Assembly: GCA_910577355.1 (NCBI GenBank)
Contig: CAJTMY010000013.1
Location: 1 to 60,534, forward strand
From: an uncultured Muribaculaceae bacterium
GTDB taxonomy: Bacteria > Bacteroidota > Bacteroidia > Bacteroidales > Muribaculaceae
Length of the DNA stretch: 60,534 nucleotides
Direction: 5' to 3'
Notes under the pieces: generated by a model
What the model was told of the DNA's origin: nothing
Database searches by the model: none
The model's input: the letters and a program-made list of their open reading frames with translations, nothing else
Made by a program: the position numbers and the translations under genes
Shown here: piece by piece, positions 51,530 through 59,662 of the stretch
Layout: every line of letters starts with the position of its first letter
Position numbering within the stretch: position 1 is the first letter of the stretch

Positions 51530-52757
51530 AGTCATCGCGGCGCTGGTTGCAATCATCGCCGCAACCGGCACCTTATTTGCCCAGAACGGCATAATCACCC
51601 CCTACTCGCGCTACGGCTACGGAGTGCTGCGCGACAACGCCACCGCCGCACAGCAATCGATGGGCGGCATAGGCTATGCGATGGCCTCGGGCCGCCAGAC
51701 CAATGTAATGAACCCGGCATCGTATGCCCGCATCGACTCGCTCACATTCCTTTTCGACATGGGCATCGACCTCACCTCGCTGTGGTCGAGCGAGACCGAC
51801 CCCGAGGGAAAGACCATCAGTGAAAACGACTTCGGCGGCGGACTCAACTATATCACCATGCAATTTCCGTTGGGCAAGCGGCTGGGCATGAGCGTGGGCG
51901 TGCTGCCATACTCGTCGGTAGGATATGCGTTCGGCAACACCATCGACAACGGCTATACCAACCGTCAGGGCTCCGGCAGCATCAACAAGCTCTATCTCGG
52001 CCTTGGCGCGCGTGTCGTGGCCGGTCTCAATGTAGGTGTCAACGTGTCGTATCTGTTCGGCTCGACCGTCAACGACACATATGCCATCACCAACAGCGGC
52101 TCTCAGTCGCTGTACGAAGACGAGCTCACCGTGCGCGACTGGCATATCGACGCCGGTCTGCTATACACGCTGCCCATAGGCCGCGACGACCTCACCGTAG
52201 GCCTCACATACTCACCCGCCAAGAGCCTGCTTGGCCACATGCGCACCTATGCCTACGACGTGGACGCCGAGAGCGGAGCCTCCGAGCATTCGCGGGTAAA
52301 AACCAAGGATCTATTCTCAATGGCCGCGTCGTACGGCGCCGGCATCAGCTACCGCCGCGGCTACAAGGCTATGGTGGAGGCCGACTTCACCTACCAGCCA
52401 TGGAGCAAGGAAAAATACAACGGCTCAACCGGAGTACTCGCCGACCGCTACAAGATAGCTCTGGGAGGATACTTCCAGCCTGCCGTACGCGGATCATACC
52501 TCAAATGCATACAGTATCGCGCCGGCGTATCATACGACCGCGACTATATCATAGTACGCCGCAACAATGTGCGCGAATACACAGCATCGGTCGGACTGGG
52601 TCTGCCGGTACCCGGTTTCAAGACCATGATAAACGTAGGATTTGAATGGAAACACCGTCAGGCCACTCCCGACGCGCTTATCAAGGAGAATTACCTCAAC
52701 ATCACGCTCGGAATCAATTTCAATGAAATGTGGTTCCGCAAGAGCCGCATCTACTAA
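51519..52757 (+). CDS. Outer-membrane beta-barrel protein (OmpP1/FadL-like)
   Basis: A 412-residue protein with signal peptide (ending TLFAQ) and alternating aromatic/glycine beta strands throughout: SRYGYGVLRDN near the N-terminus, GLGARVVAGLNVGVNVSYLFG in the middle part, and GINFNEMWFRKSRIY at the end. This gene commonly lies between coaX and lptC in Bacteroidales. A porin- or transporter-like barrel is likely; the substrate is unknown. Translation is coupled to coaX by overlap. Confidence 0.8.
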   Translation: MKNKVIAALVAIIAATGTLFAQNGIITPYSRYGYGVLRDNATAAQQSMGGIGYAMASGRQTNVMNPASYARIDSLTFLFDMGIDLTSLWSSETDPEGKTISENDFGGGLNYITMQFPLGKRLGMSVGVLPYSSVGYAFGNTIDNGYTNRQGSGSINKLYLGLGARVVAGLNVGVNVSYLFGSTVNDTYAITNSGSQSLYEDELTVRDWHIDAGLLYTLPIGRDDLTVGLTYSPAKSLLGHMRTYAYDVDAESGASEHSRVKTKDLFSMAASYGAGISYRRGYKAMVEADFTYQPWSKEKYNGSTGVLADRYKIALGGYFQPAVRGSYLKCIQYRAGVSYDRDYIIVRRNNVREYTASVGLGLPVPGFKTMINVGFEWKHRQATPDALIKENYLNITLGINFNEMWFRKSRIY

Positions 52758-52769
52758 ACCGCCGTACGT

Positions 52770-53489
52770 ATGGGCTGCACGATGCGATCGCTACCGGCGG
52801 CGGCAGTGGCCTTGGCCATCGCCGCCTGCTGTCTGTCGTGCGGCAAGGAGCGGCAGTCGTTCGTACCCAATGCCGTGGACGGCACAATCACTCCCACCAT
52901 GGCCACGGCCGATGTGAGCACATTCATATCCGACTCGGGCTATACCCGCTATCACATCACCGCCGACCTGTGGCAGATGTTCGAGGACGCGCAGGAGCCG
53001 TTCTGGAAATTCCCGTCTGGACTATATCTCGAACAATACGACGAAGCTATGCGGCCGGCAGCCAACGTACGCTGCGACTCAGCCATATACCTCTCGCGCC
53101 GGCGCATATGGCAGCTCGACGGACATGTGGTGATGGTGAACGTGGCTCAGGACTCGTTCCTTACACAGCAGCTGTTCTGGGATCAGAACACCCAGAAGGT
53201 ATATTCCGACTCGTTCATACATATCGTGCGCACCGACCGCATAATCGAAGGGTACGGGTTCGAGTCGAACCAGAATATGACGGCCTACACGGTAAACCGG
53301 CCCACTGGCATCATACCCGTAAACCGCCCGACACCGGCACCCGCAGGCACCGATACAGCATCGGCCGACACAGCAGCGCCGGCTCCGGCACAACGCGGCC
53401 GCAAAAAAAACGCCCGCGCGTCGGAACGAAACATCCCGGCGCCTGAAGCTCCGGCCAACCCCGGCGCCATGCCATTCCGCAAATCATAA
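52770..53489 (+). CDS. lptC: LPS export ABC transporter periplasmic protein LptC
   Basis: A 239-residue lipoprotein-like protein (CCLSCGKE) with the LptC fold: ADVSTFISDSGYTRYHITAD, RCDSAIYLSRRRIWQLDGHV and TQQLFWDQNTQKVYSDSFIH are typical of Bacteroidetes LptC. It would pass LPS from LptB2FG to the LptA bridge. The last 55 residues are a Pro/Ala- and Arg/Lys-rich extension (PAPAGTDTASADTAAPAPA, RGRKKNARAS) that seems disordered. An internal ATG four codons in is also possible as start. Confidence 0.88.
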   Translation: MGCTMRSLPAAAVALAIAACCLSCGKERQSFVPNAVDGTITPTMATADVSTFISDSGYTRYHITADLWQMFEDAQEPFWKFPSGLYLEQYDEAMRPAANVRCDSAIYLSRRRIWQLDGHVVMVNVAQDSFLTQQLFWDQNTQKVYSDSFIHIVRTDRIIEGYGFESNQNMTAYTVNRPTGIIPVNRPTPAPAGTDTASADTAAPAPAQRGRKKNARASERNIPAPEAPANPGAMPFRKS

Positions 53490-53502
53490 AGCACCCAATA
53501 TC

Positions 53503-54783
53503 ATGGATATCACCACCTGGCTGATTCTGACTGTCGTGTCCCTCGCTCTCTCGGCCCTGTTCTCGGGCGTAGAGATTGCATTCGTGACCTCAGACCGCGT
53601 ACGCACCGAACTCGACGTTGCCCGCGGCGGATTTATCTCCAAGATCATAGACCGCTTCTATGCCAACGGCGAATTCTTCATATCTTCGATCCTCGTTGGC
53701 AACAACATCATGCTCGTAATCTACGGCATGGGGGCCGCCGCGCTGCTCGAGCCATGGCTGAAGACCTGGATCAGCTCGGAGGCGCTGGTACTGCTCGCAC
53801 AGACCATCATATCCACCATTGTGATACTCTTTACGGGCGAGTTCATTCCCAAGACCATCTTCCGCATCAACCCCAACTCATCGCTCAAGGTGTTCGCCCT
53901 GCCGGTGTTCATATTCTACCTTATCCTCTACCCTATATCGTGGTTCTCCACATTCCTGTCGCGCATGCTTATGCGGCTTGTGGGCATCAAGGCCAACGAC
54001 GCGCGCCTGCGCGTGATATCGGTGGGCGAGCTCAACGAGTTCATAGAAGAGAATATCGACACTATGGAAGAAAAACACCACGAGGTGGAAAACGAGGTGA
54101 AGATATTCCAGAATGCCCTGGACTTCTCGCACACCCACCTGCGCGACTGCATGACCCCGCGAAACGAGGTGGTGGCCGTGAACGTCAGCACCACATCGCG
54201 CGACGAACTGTCGCAGCTCTTCACCACCTCGGGTCGCTCGAAGATAATCGTGTACCGCGACGACATCGACAACATAGTGGGATACATACACGTGTCAGAA
54301 CTGTTCAATCCGGATACCGACTGGCACCAACGCATAAAGTCCGTGCTCTTCGCGCCCGAAAATCTGCTTGCAAACAAGATGATGCGCCGCCTGCTGCAAC
54401 AGAAAAAGTCGCTCGCCGTGGTGGTGGACGAATTCGGAGGCACAGCCGGCATAATATCGCTCGAGGATCTTGTAGAGGAGATATTCGGCGACATACAGGA
54501 CGAGCACGACAAAAACCGTCTCACAGCACGCTCGCTCGCACCCGACATCTACGAATTCTCGGGCCGGTGCGAGATCGCCTCGATAAACGAACAGTTTGAC
54601 CTCGACATACCCGAGGATGACGACTATCAGACCATCGCCGGCTACATAATGCACGCCACAGGCACCATCCCCGCCAAAGGCGACCACATAGAGCTTGGCA
54701 ACCTTACTTTCGAGATAATGCGCACATCTGCCTCGCGCCTCGAACTTGTGCGGGTAGTGCGCAACCCCCTACCGGAAGAATAA
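53503..54783 (+). CDS. CNNM/CorC-type membrane protein (hemolysin family)
   Basis: A 426-residue inner-membrane protein: DUF21 (CNNM) domain with about four membrane segments (about 5-180; ALFSGVEIAFVTSDRVR is the family motif), a CBS pair (about 200-330, MTPRNEVVAVNV and AVVVDEFGGTAGIISLEDLV), and a CorC_HlyC domain (about 345-426). Members are linked to Mg/Co ion efflux or to outer-membrane lipid functions. It follows lptC by 13 bp, a gene order often seen in Bacteroidales, where the next gene is often a chaperone; here it is a histidine kinase. Confidence 0.92.
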   Translation: MDITTWLILTVVSLALSALFSGVEIAFVTSDRVRTELDVARGGFISKIIDRFYANGEFFISSILVGNNIMLVIYGMGAAALLEPWLKTWISSEALVLLAQTIISTIVILFTGEFIPKTIFRINPNSSLKVFALPVFIFYLILYPISWFSTFLSRMLMRLVGIKANDARLRVISVGELNEFIEENIDTMEEKHHEVENEVKIFQNALDFSHTHLRDCMTPRNEVVAVNVSTTSRDELSQLFTTSGRSKIIVYRDDIDNIVGYIHVSELFNPDTDWHQRIKSVLFAPENLLANKMMRRLLQQKKSLAVVVDEFGGTAGIISLEDLVEEIFGDIQDEHDKNRLTARSLAPDIYEFSGRCEIASINEQFDLDIPEDDDYQTIAGYIMHATGTIPAKGDHIELGNLTFEIMRTSASRLELVRVVRNPLPEE

Positions 54784-54791
54784 CCAGACTC

Positions 54792-55988
54792 ATGAATGCC
54801 CGATACGTCAAGCCGATATTTCTGATTACCGCCGCCGCGGTAGTGGCGATGTTCCTGTATGTGTCTACCGGGCTAGTGCGGGACCTGTCGGCGCAAGAGC
54901 GACAGCGCATGGAGATATGGGCCGACGCCACACGCGAGATAGTGGCCTCGTTCGACTCGGAGAACACTGTCAACATCGACTTTCTGCTACGTATAATAGA
55001 GTCGAACACGACAATCCCCGTTCTCCTCACCGATGACAACGGCAACATACTCCAGCACCGCAACTTCGTGCTGCCCGAAGCTGTCGACTCGCTGTCGGGC
55101 GGGATGCTTTCGGAGGCCAACGCCCGGTTTCTCGAGGACAAACTTGCCTCGCTTGCAGGCTCGCAGAACGTGATACACATCACAATCGCGCCCGGCACTA
55201 TGCAGCACCTCTACTATGAAGACTCCACGTTGCTCAAGCGGTTGCAGTTCTACCCTTATGTAGTGGTGGCCGTAATGATAGCCTTTGTCATGGTAGTATA
55301 TTTCGCGGTGCTGTCGACCAAACGCGCCGAACAGAACAAGGTCTGGGTGGGCCTGTCGAAAGAGACCGCCCATCAGCTCGGCACCCCCATATCGTCGCTG
55401 ATGGCATGGATGGAACTGCTGCCCGACATGGGTGTGGACAGATCCACAGTAGCCGAGATGAACAAGGATGTGAACAGACTCAGCACCATAGCCTCGCGCT
55501 TCTCCAAGATAGGATCGGCACCACAGATCGTAGCGGCCGACCTCAACGAGGCAGTAGGCGCGGCAGCCTCGTACATGGCCACACGTGTATCACAACGGAT
55601 AAATATAAGCTTTATGCCCGCGCCACAGCAGATACAGGTGAAACTTTGCACTCCGCTGTTTGAATGGGTGATGGAGAATCTGATAAAGAATGCTGTCGAC
55701 GCCATGGATGGCCGGGGTTCGATCGACATCGTCACCGGCACCGATGGACGGCAGGCATATGTGGAGGTGAGCGATACCGGCAAAGGTATACCGCGCAAAA
55801 ACCAGAAACGGGTGTTCTCGCCCGGCTACACCACCAAGAAACGAGGCTGGGGACTCGGCCTCACGCTCGCACGCCGCATCATCAACCAATATCACCGCGG
55901 CGACATATTCGTGAAGGCATCATCACCGGCCGGCACCACATTCCGCATCAATCTTCCGTTAATTCAAAGCGAAAGCATTGCTGAATAA
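54792..55988 (+). CDS. Sensor histidine kinase
   Basis: A 398-residue membrane kinase with helix 1 (about 7-27), a periplasmic domain of about 120 residues, helix 2 (about 150-172), a HisKA-like region with the phospho-acceptor His in ETAHQLGTPISSL, and HATPase_c with NLIKNAVDAMDG, DTGKGIPRKN and GWGLGLTLARRI. The HQLGTP form of the H-box is typical of Bacteroidetes kinases of the NtrY-like type. No response regulator is adjacent, so it is an orphan at this site. Its last codons carry the -33 element of tRNA-Leu. Confidence 0.92.
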   Translation: MNARYVKPIFLITAAAVVAMFLYVSTGLVRDLSAQERQRMEIWADATREIVASFDSENTVNIDFLLRIIESNTTIPVLLTDDNGNILQHRNFVLPEAVDSLSGGMLSEANARFLEDKLASLAGSQNVIHITIAPGTMQHLYYEDSTLLKRLQFYPYVVVAVMIAFVMVVYFAVLSTKRAEQNKVWVGLSKETAHQLGTPISSLMAWMELLPDMGVDRSTVAEMNKDVNRLSTIASRFSKIGSAPQIVAADLNEAVGAAASYMATRVSQRINISFMPAPQQIQVKLCTPLFEWVMENLIKNAVDAMDGRGSIDIVTGTDGRQAYVEVSDTGKGIPRKNQKRVFSPGYTTKKRGWGLGLTLARRIINQYHRGDIFVKASSPAGTTFRINLPLIQSESIAE

Positions 55989-56007
55989 AAAAAATTGCGT
56001 ACCTTTG
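55977..56007 (+). promoter_or_regulatory. Promoter of tRNA-Leu, also matching a CTnDOT-type attB core
   Basis: ATTG (55977-55980), 19-nt spacer, TACCTTTG (56000-56007), 11 nt before the mature tRNA. The stretch GTACCTTTGC (55999-56008) also fits GTANNTTTGC, the published CTnDOT attB core consensus. Confidence 0.75.
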
Positions 56008-56018
56008 CACAGCAAAAC

Positions 56019-56100
56019 GCCCTGATGGCGGAATCGGTAGACGCGACGGTCTCAAACACCGTTGGAGCAATCCATCCCGGTTCGATCCCGGGTCAGGGTA
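56019..56100 (+). tRNA. tRNA-Leu (anticodon CAA)
   Basis: An 82-nt class II tRNA. The acceptor stem GCCCTGA pairs with TCAGGGT, with discriminator A at 56100. The D arm has GGCGGAATCGGTAGAC, the anticodon arm ACGGT-CTCAAAC-ACCGT carries CAA, a variable arm follows, and the T arm is CCCGGTTCGATCCCGGG. CCA is not encoded. The 3' end points to the mobile segment on the right. Confidence 0.95.
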
Positions 56101-56102
56101 CT

Positions 56103-56147
56103 AATAACGACTGCTAATCACTTGATTGTCAGTCGTTATTTCTTTTT
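56103..56147 (+). terminator. Terminator after tRNA-Leu
   Basis: AATAACGACTG (56103-56113) pairs perfectly with CAGTCGTTATT (56130-56140), followed by TCTTTTTT. It directly follows the tRNA. The rest of the gap to 56391 has no gene. Confidence 0.85.
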
Positions 56148-56151
56148 TAAG

Positions 56152-56170
56152 GTGTACTAAAAGTGTACTA
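56152..56170. repeat. Direct repeat GTGTACTA, possible att arm sites
   Basis: Copies at 56152-56159 and 56163-56170, one helical turn apart (11 bp). The core GTGTAC is shared with the GTGTACCACA arm motif of the tRNA-Arg element. Position just after a tRNA 3' end suggests recombinase binding. Confidence 0.5.
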
Positions 56171-56359
56171 TCGGCGAAAATCGAGCCATTTAGGAACAAA
56201 CGGTTTTAGGATTTTTAAGTGGCGTTAGTTATATTTAATTCGATTCTTTTTCTCTGAGTTGCCATATATTTGAAGCTCTGAATTGCTGAATTTGGAAAAT
56301 AATTTTGATTTTGCCATTTAAGTTCCTCTGATTATACCCCGTATATCGCCGATTTTGTG

Positions 56360-56367
56360 TAACTTTG
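56360..56367 (+). promoter_or_regulatory. -7 box of the unknown lipoprotein gene
   Basis: TAACTTTG, 24 nt before the ATG at 56392. No -33 TTTG at the usual distance. Confidence 0.5.
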
Positions 56368-56391
56368 CAATTATTAAAGCGATAGTTTACT

Positions 56392-57066
56392 ATGTCTAAA
56401 TGCTCTCCAATTATCATTATCTTTATTGCCACACTAATATTGTGTGGATGCAATCAACAACAAGCAGCGAAAGCGCAAAATTTAACAGCCGATAGCTCTT
56501 TTGCTGTTGATGATAATTTGATGTTGTTTCGTGACTTGGGTATTTCTATCGACAGCCTTATTTCTGTTGACACTATTCCAAGTGCTCTTTCTCGACAAGG
56601 AATATATTTGGATAGTATACAAATTCAGAACCTCATAGCAGACAAGATTCCAAATAGGGCTTCACTTTCTTATTCGTCTATTCGTTTATTCTCTGTTAAG
56701 AAACTATCAGATAACCTGTGCGTAGGAGTTTACGTTTATGAGTATTCAGATGTAGAGGATATATACGTGATAGTTTACAAAGACACGGCAATTACCGATG
56801 TCTTAAAACTCCCAATCCAAGAAGAGTCGAATGTAAAAGATGTAATTGATGATATTGAATACATTGATTACTTTGAAAGTTTAGTTATATTTACTGATGA
56901 TAGCCACTTTATTATTACAGAACTTTCAACAACAAAAGGCTATAATTATAATAATGAAGAATGTGTTTTTAAGACCTCATTGAAAAAAGAAACGTTTTAT
57001 TCTATATCAACCGACGGTCAAATCCATAAGGAAGATGTTGTAAAAACACAATCTTGTCTGGGTTAG
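56392..57066 (+). CDS. Unknown lipoprotein, AT-rich cargo gene
   Basis: A 224-residue protein with a lipobox (LILCGCN) after a hydrophobic N-terminus. No family was recognised. The body is mixed alpha/beta with many Asp, Ile and Val residues (DNLMLFRDLGISIDSL, VYVYEYSDVEDIYVIVY). Its base composition and codon use are clearly AT-richer than the core genes to the left, a sign of recent acquisition. Its stop codon is the first three bases of a 20-bp tag repeated after the next gene. Confidence 0.75.
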   Translation: MSKCSPIIIIFIATLILCGCNQQQAAKAQNLTADSSFAVDDNLMLFRDLGISIDSLISVDTIPSALSRQGIYLDSIQIQNLIADKIPNRASLSYSSIRLFSVKKLSDNLCVGVYVYEYSDVEDIYVIVYKDTAITDVLKLPIQEESNVKDVIDDIEYIDYFESLVIFTDDSHFIITELSTTKGYNYNNEECVFKTSLKKETFYSISTDGQIHKEDVVKTQSCLG

Positions 57067-57083
57067 CTGCGTCTTTTCGCCCC
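57064..57083. repeat. 20-bp tag, copy 1, at the stop codon of the unknown lipoprotein gene
   Basis: TAGCTGCGTCTTTTCGCCCC begins with the stop codon of the upstream gene. A copy with two mismatches lies at 57696-57715, directly after the stop codon of the next gene. Confidence 0.85.
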
Positions 57084-57107
57084 ACATTACACTACCTCTT
57101 TCTGATT

Positions 57108-57695
57108 ATGAAGAAACTCGCGCTACTTTTCATCGCTATGACAATCTCTTTTGTTGGCTTCACACAACAAAAGGCGCAACCGCTTGAAAATGTTGACAAC
57201 GAACTCTTTCAAATAGAGAAACATTTTCTATTGGATTTGGACGGTGTGCCGGATTATGGTTTTATGGTTATCGGGCTTGAAGATTATGATATGGGCGTTA
57301 GTCTTTACTCCAATGGTGATAGTATTGTTCATCGCATTTATTCGGAACCCATACTATCCTGGCTTATTGAATACAATAAAGCTCGTGATAATGGAGAAGA
57401 ACCGCAGCCCCCGGTATTAAATGCTGAATACAAGCTGAAAATTGAAAATCCAGCCGATTTTTCAGCCATAGCCCAATTTCTCCAAAACATAGTTGATACG
57501 GCAAAACCATTCAAAGAAATTCCTTGTGTTGATGGCGTAAATTGGGTTATTTTTGCAAAAGGAAAGTGGGCATATATTCATACAGGAGGTTTTCACAAAG
57601 AGGGCGCAATAACTGACATACTTGAACTTATTGCAATAGGCTGTGAAAGCAACGACCCATCTATGCTAACACGCGAAGCTATCTGCTTAGAGTAA
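57108..57695 (+). CDS. Unknown secreted protein, AT-rich cargo gene
   Basis: A 195-residue protein with signal peptide (MKKLALLFIAMTISFVGFTQ) and no lipobox. No family was recognised; DLDGVPDYGFMVIGLEDYD and WVIFAKGKWAYIHTGG are distinctive. The frame is open 18 codons upstream into the previous gene, but the signal peptide marks 57108. AT-rich like its neighbour and separated from it by the tag repeat, so the two look like cassette-type cargo. Confidence 0.75.
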   Translation: MKKLALLFIAMTISFVGFTQQKAQPLENVDNELFQIEKHFLLDLDGVPDYGFMVIGLEDYDMGVSLYSNGDSIVHRIYSEPILSWLIEYNKARDNGEEPQPPVLNAEYKLKIENPADFSAIAQFLQNIVDTAKPFKEIPCVDGVNWVIFAKGKWAYIHTGGFHKEGAITDILELIAIGCESNDPSMLTREAICLE

Positions 57696-57715
57696 TAGCC
57701 GCGTCTTTTCGACCC
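57696..57715. repeat. 20-bp tag, copy 2
   Basis: TAGCCGCGTCTTTTCGACCC differs from copy 1 at two positions and begins at the first base after a TAA stop codon. Confidence 0.85.
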
Positions 57716-57723
57716 GTATACTC

Positions 57724-57766
57724 GCTCCATAATTTTGTGGCACCACAACCCATAAGATTATGGAGC
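57724..57766. other. Nested inverted repeats after the cargo genes
   Basis: Outer arms GCTCCATAAT (57724-57733) and ATTATGGAGC (57757-57766) are exact reverse complements. Inside lies a second hairpin, TTGTGG/CCACAA (57735-57748, 2-nt loop). There is no T-run. It could be a protein-binding or processing site. Confidence 0.7.
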
Positions 57767-57837
57767 AGCTTATTTTCATTCAATCGAACGCCGCCCAACG
57801 TCCGTGTCCGAGTAGAACTATGTCAATAATTATAAAT

Positions 57838-57878
57838 AATAGCGGCTATCACTGATAAAAACAATGATAGTCGCTATT
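57838..57878 (-). terminator. Stem-loop at the end of the relaxase gene
   Basis: AATAGCGGCTATCA (57838-57851) pairs with TGATAGTCGCTATT (57865-57878), 14 bp with one G-T pair and a 13-nt loop. It follows the relaxase stop by 6 nt; the flanking sequence is AT-rich without a clean T-run. Confidence 0.65.
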
Positions 57879-57884
57879 GAGTAA

Positions 57885-59213
57885 TTAAATTTTACGGGTG
57901 TGTCTTTGGGTCGGCTCTTTTGGTTTGAAGCCGAGTTTCTCAAGGAGTTTACGAGCCATATTGCGGAACCATTGAAAGACGCTCACTCCGTCGATATTCA
58001 ACATGAAACGGTGTTTATTCTCCGGATCTCTTTCCAATTTGGCAACCGACCCTTCCGTGCGAAAGGTCTGATTGTGTTCCGACGAGAAAAGGGCTCCTGC
58101 AAATCCTACCTTTTCTTGGGCAAGTATGCGCTGCGTGAATCTGTCGGGAAATCCGATATGGGTGCAGTATCGCCCCCAATTCAGCAAATCTTCAAGGTCA
58201 GGGAAATACCGGGCTATGTCAGCCTTGTATTTCTGGAAATCTCCGTTTGCCTCGTTGGAGAGTTTCTGCATTTGCAGCCGGACAACATCATCGGAGAGTT
58301 TTGATGATGTCGCCATGAGCGATTTGTTTTCGGTGGCGAGAGAAGAATTAGCCTCGGTCAACCGGGTGTTTTCGGAATAGAGTTCGTTGTTCTGTTGCCG
58401 TATCTCCTCGTTGACCTGCGTGAGCATTTTCTTCCGAGTGTCGAGGGCGGTTGTCCGGCACTCAAGGTTCTCAACCTTGCTCTCCAGCGATTTTTTCTCT
58501 TTGTCGAGCTTTCTTTTCTCAATGGAGAGATTGCCGATGTCTTCTTCAAGACCTTTCTTCTTCACCATGCAGTCGCGGTAATATTCGTGCTGCCCGATGT
58601 GGCGCGCCTCTGAACCACGGATGCCACGTTCCAGACCGTATTTCGCCATAGCCTCGGCATAGATGTCCTGATAGCGGCTCATCTTTCCGCGCTCCATTAT
58701 GTCGTCGGCGCACAGCCTCGGACGGTTGGCGGCTTTAGTGCGGTAACGCTTCTTTGCGGTCGCCTCCCTCGCTTTCTTCTTTCTCTCGGCGGTCACTATC
58801 GGAACGACGGCTATGTGAAGATGCGGAGTGCGCTCGTCCATGTGCAGTGCGGCTCCGACAACATTGTCGCCGCCGAATGTGTCGCGCGCCCACTTTATGT
58901 TGTCGTCAATCCACTCGTCGAGTTTGCCGCTGTCGATGATTTTCTGCATACCCTCGTTGTCGGAGGTCATAACCAGGTTGAGGCACCGAACCTGCCTGTC
59001 GGAGATTTTGCGGGTAATCCCGGCATTGGCTATGCGGTGTTCGACAGCCGCCGCAAGCCCGGTTATCCCGTCGGGATATTCGACCAGATTGTAGCGGTTG
59101 AGATGCGTCCTCGCCGGGTCAGCGTTTTCGGGATGGGCGGTGCGCTCGATATGCTTGGCTATCGAGTTCAGTGACGAGTTCGCCTTGATGATGTGTAACA
59201 CTGCGTAGCTCAT
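57885..59213 (-). CDS. mobV: MobV/Pre-family relaxase
   Basis: A 442-residue plasmid-mobilisation relaxase. The N-terminal catalytic domain (about 1-200) has motif I residues in HIERTAHPENADPARTHLN and the metal-binding motif HMDERTPHLH (124-133). A long coiled coil (about 215-315, KKGLEEDIGNLSIEKRKLD onward) leads to a C-terminal domain of unknown role ending in a basic stretch. It should nick an oriT and drive transfer using conjugation machinery of another element, as in NBU-type mobilisable units. The hairpin-rich region upstream is the likely oriT. Confidence 0.93.
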   Translation of the reverse strand: MSYAVLHIIKANSSLNSIAKHIERTAHPENADPARTHLNRYNLVEYPDGITGLAAAVEHRIANAGITRKISDRQVRCLNLVMTSDNEGMQKIIDSGKLDEWIDDNIKWARDTFGGDNVVGAALHMDERTPHLHIAVVPIVTAERKKKAREATAKKRYRTKAANRPRLCADDIMERGKMSRYQDIYAEAMAKYGLERGIRGSEARHIGQHEYYRDCMVKKKGLEEDIGNLSIEKRKLDKEKKSLESKVENLECRTTALDTRKKMLTQVNEEIRQQNNELYSENTRLTEANSSLATENKSLMATSSKLSDDVVRLQMQKLSNEANGDFQKYKADIARYFPDLEDLLNWGRYCTHIGFPDRFTQRILAQEKVGFAGALFSSEHNQTFRTEGSVAKLERDPENKHRFMLNIDGVSVFQWFRNMARKLLEKLGFKPKEPTQRHTRKI

Positions 59214-59250
59214 AGGCGGACGAGTTTAAGTTGCGGAGCAATCGGAGTGT

Positions 59251-59377
59251 ACGGCTTTCTGTTAAGCCGTTCCGGGGATTGACCTACGGTCTTTCCCCGG
59301 CTGCACTCGGCATAGTCCGGGCAAGCCCGGCTCTGCCCTCGTTGGCGCGGGGATTCCAAAGGGGTTGACCTCTTTGG
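59251..59377. other. Candidate oriT: four consecutive hairpins upstream of the relaxase
   Basis: (1) ACGGCTT/AAGCCGT, 59251-59270. (2) CCGGGGA..TCCCCGG enclosing GACC/GGTC with symmetrical 2-nt bulges, 59272-59300. (3) CCGGGC/GCCCGG with a 2-nt loop, 59317-59330. (4) CCAAAGGGG/CCTCTTTGG with one G-T pair, 59356-59377. MobV origins usually lie just upstream of the relaxase gene and contain inverted repeats. The 449-bp gap 59214-59662 holds no credible gene. The nick site cannot be named. Confidence 0.55.
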
Positions 59378-59593
59378 CATATTGGGGACATTTTCAGCGT
59401 ATCGGAACGATATGCGGCTCGGAAAATTCCCTAATATGCTAAGGAATTTCCCGCATGGCTGTAATTTCCGTGCGCGGCAGCACGGATGGGACTGCTCCCC
59501 GGATATGGGTCGCAGGGCGGTAAACCACTGTAATGAGTATAGTGGTACACCGGGAAAAAACTCTGTTGTCATCATTTCAAATTCAGGGATAAC

Positions 59594-59657
59594 CCCCGTG
59601 CATTCCTTGCACTCTTGCACGGTCGGGAGTGTGCAAAAGTGCAAGGTGTGCATGGGG
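59594..59657 (-). other. 64-nt near-perfect nested hairpin
   Basis: Arms pair as CCCCGTGCA/TGCATGGGG, CCTTGCACT/AGTGCAAGG and TTGCAC/GTGCAA, separated only by a 2x2 and a 1x1 mismatch, with a 10-nt loop: 24 paired bases. It begins 5 nt after the stop codon of the DUF3987 gene. It may end that transcript, though no T-run follows, or be part of oriT. Confidence 0.8.
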
Positions 59658-59662
59658 TAAAT

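Noticed and set aside
57064..57715. Integron attC sites at the tag repeats
   Set aside because: No GTTRRRY/RYYYAAC core pair and no foldable attC structure at the tags.
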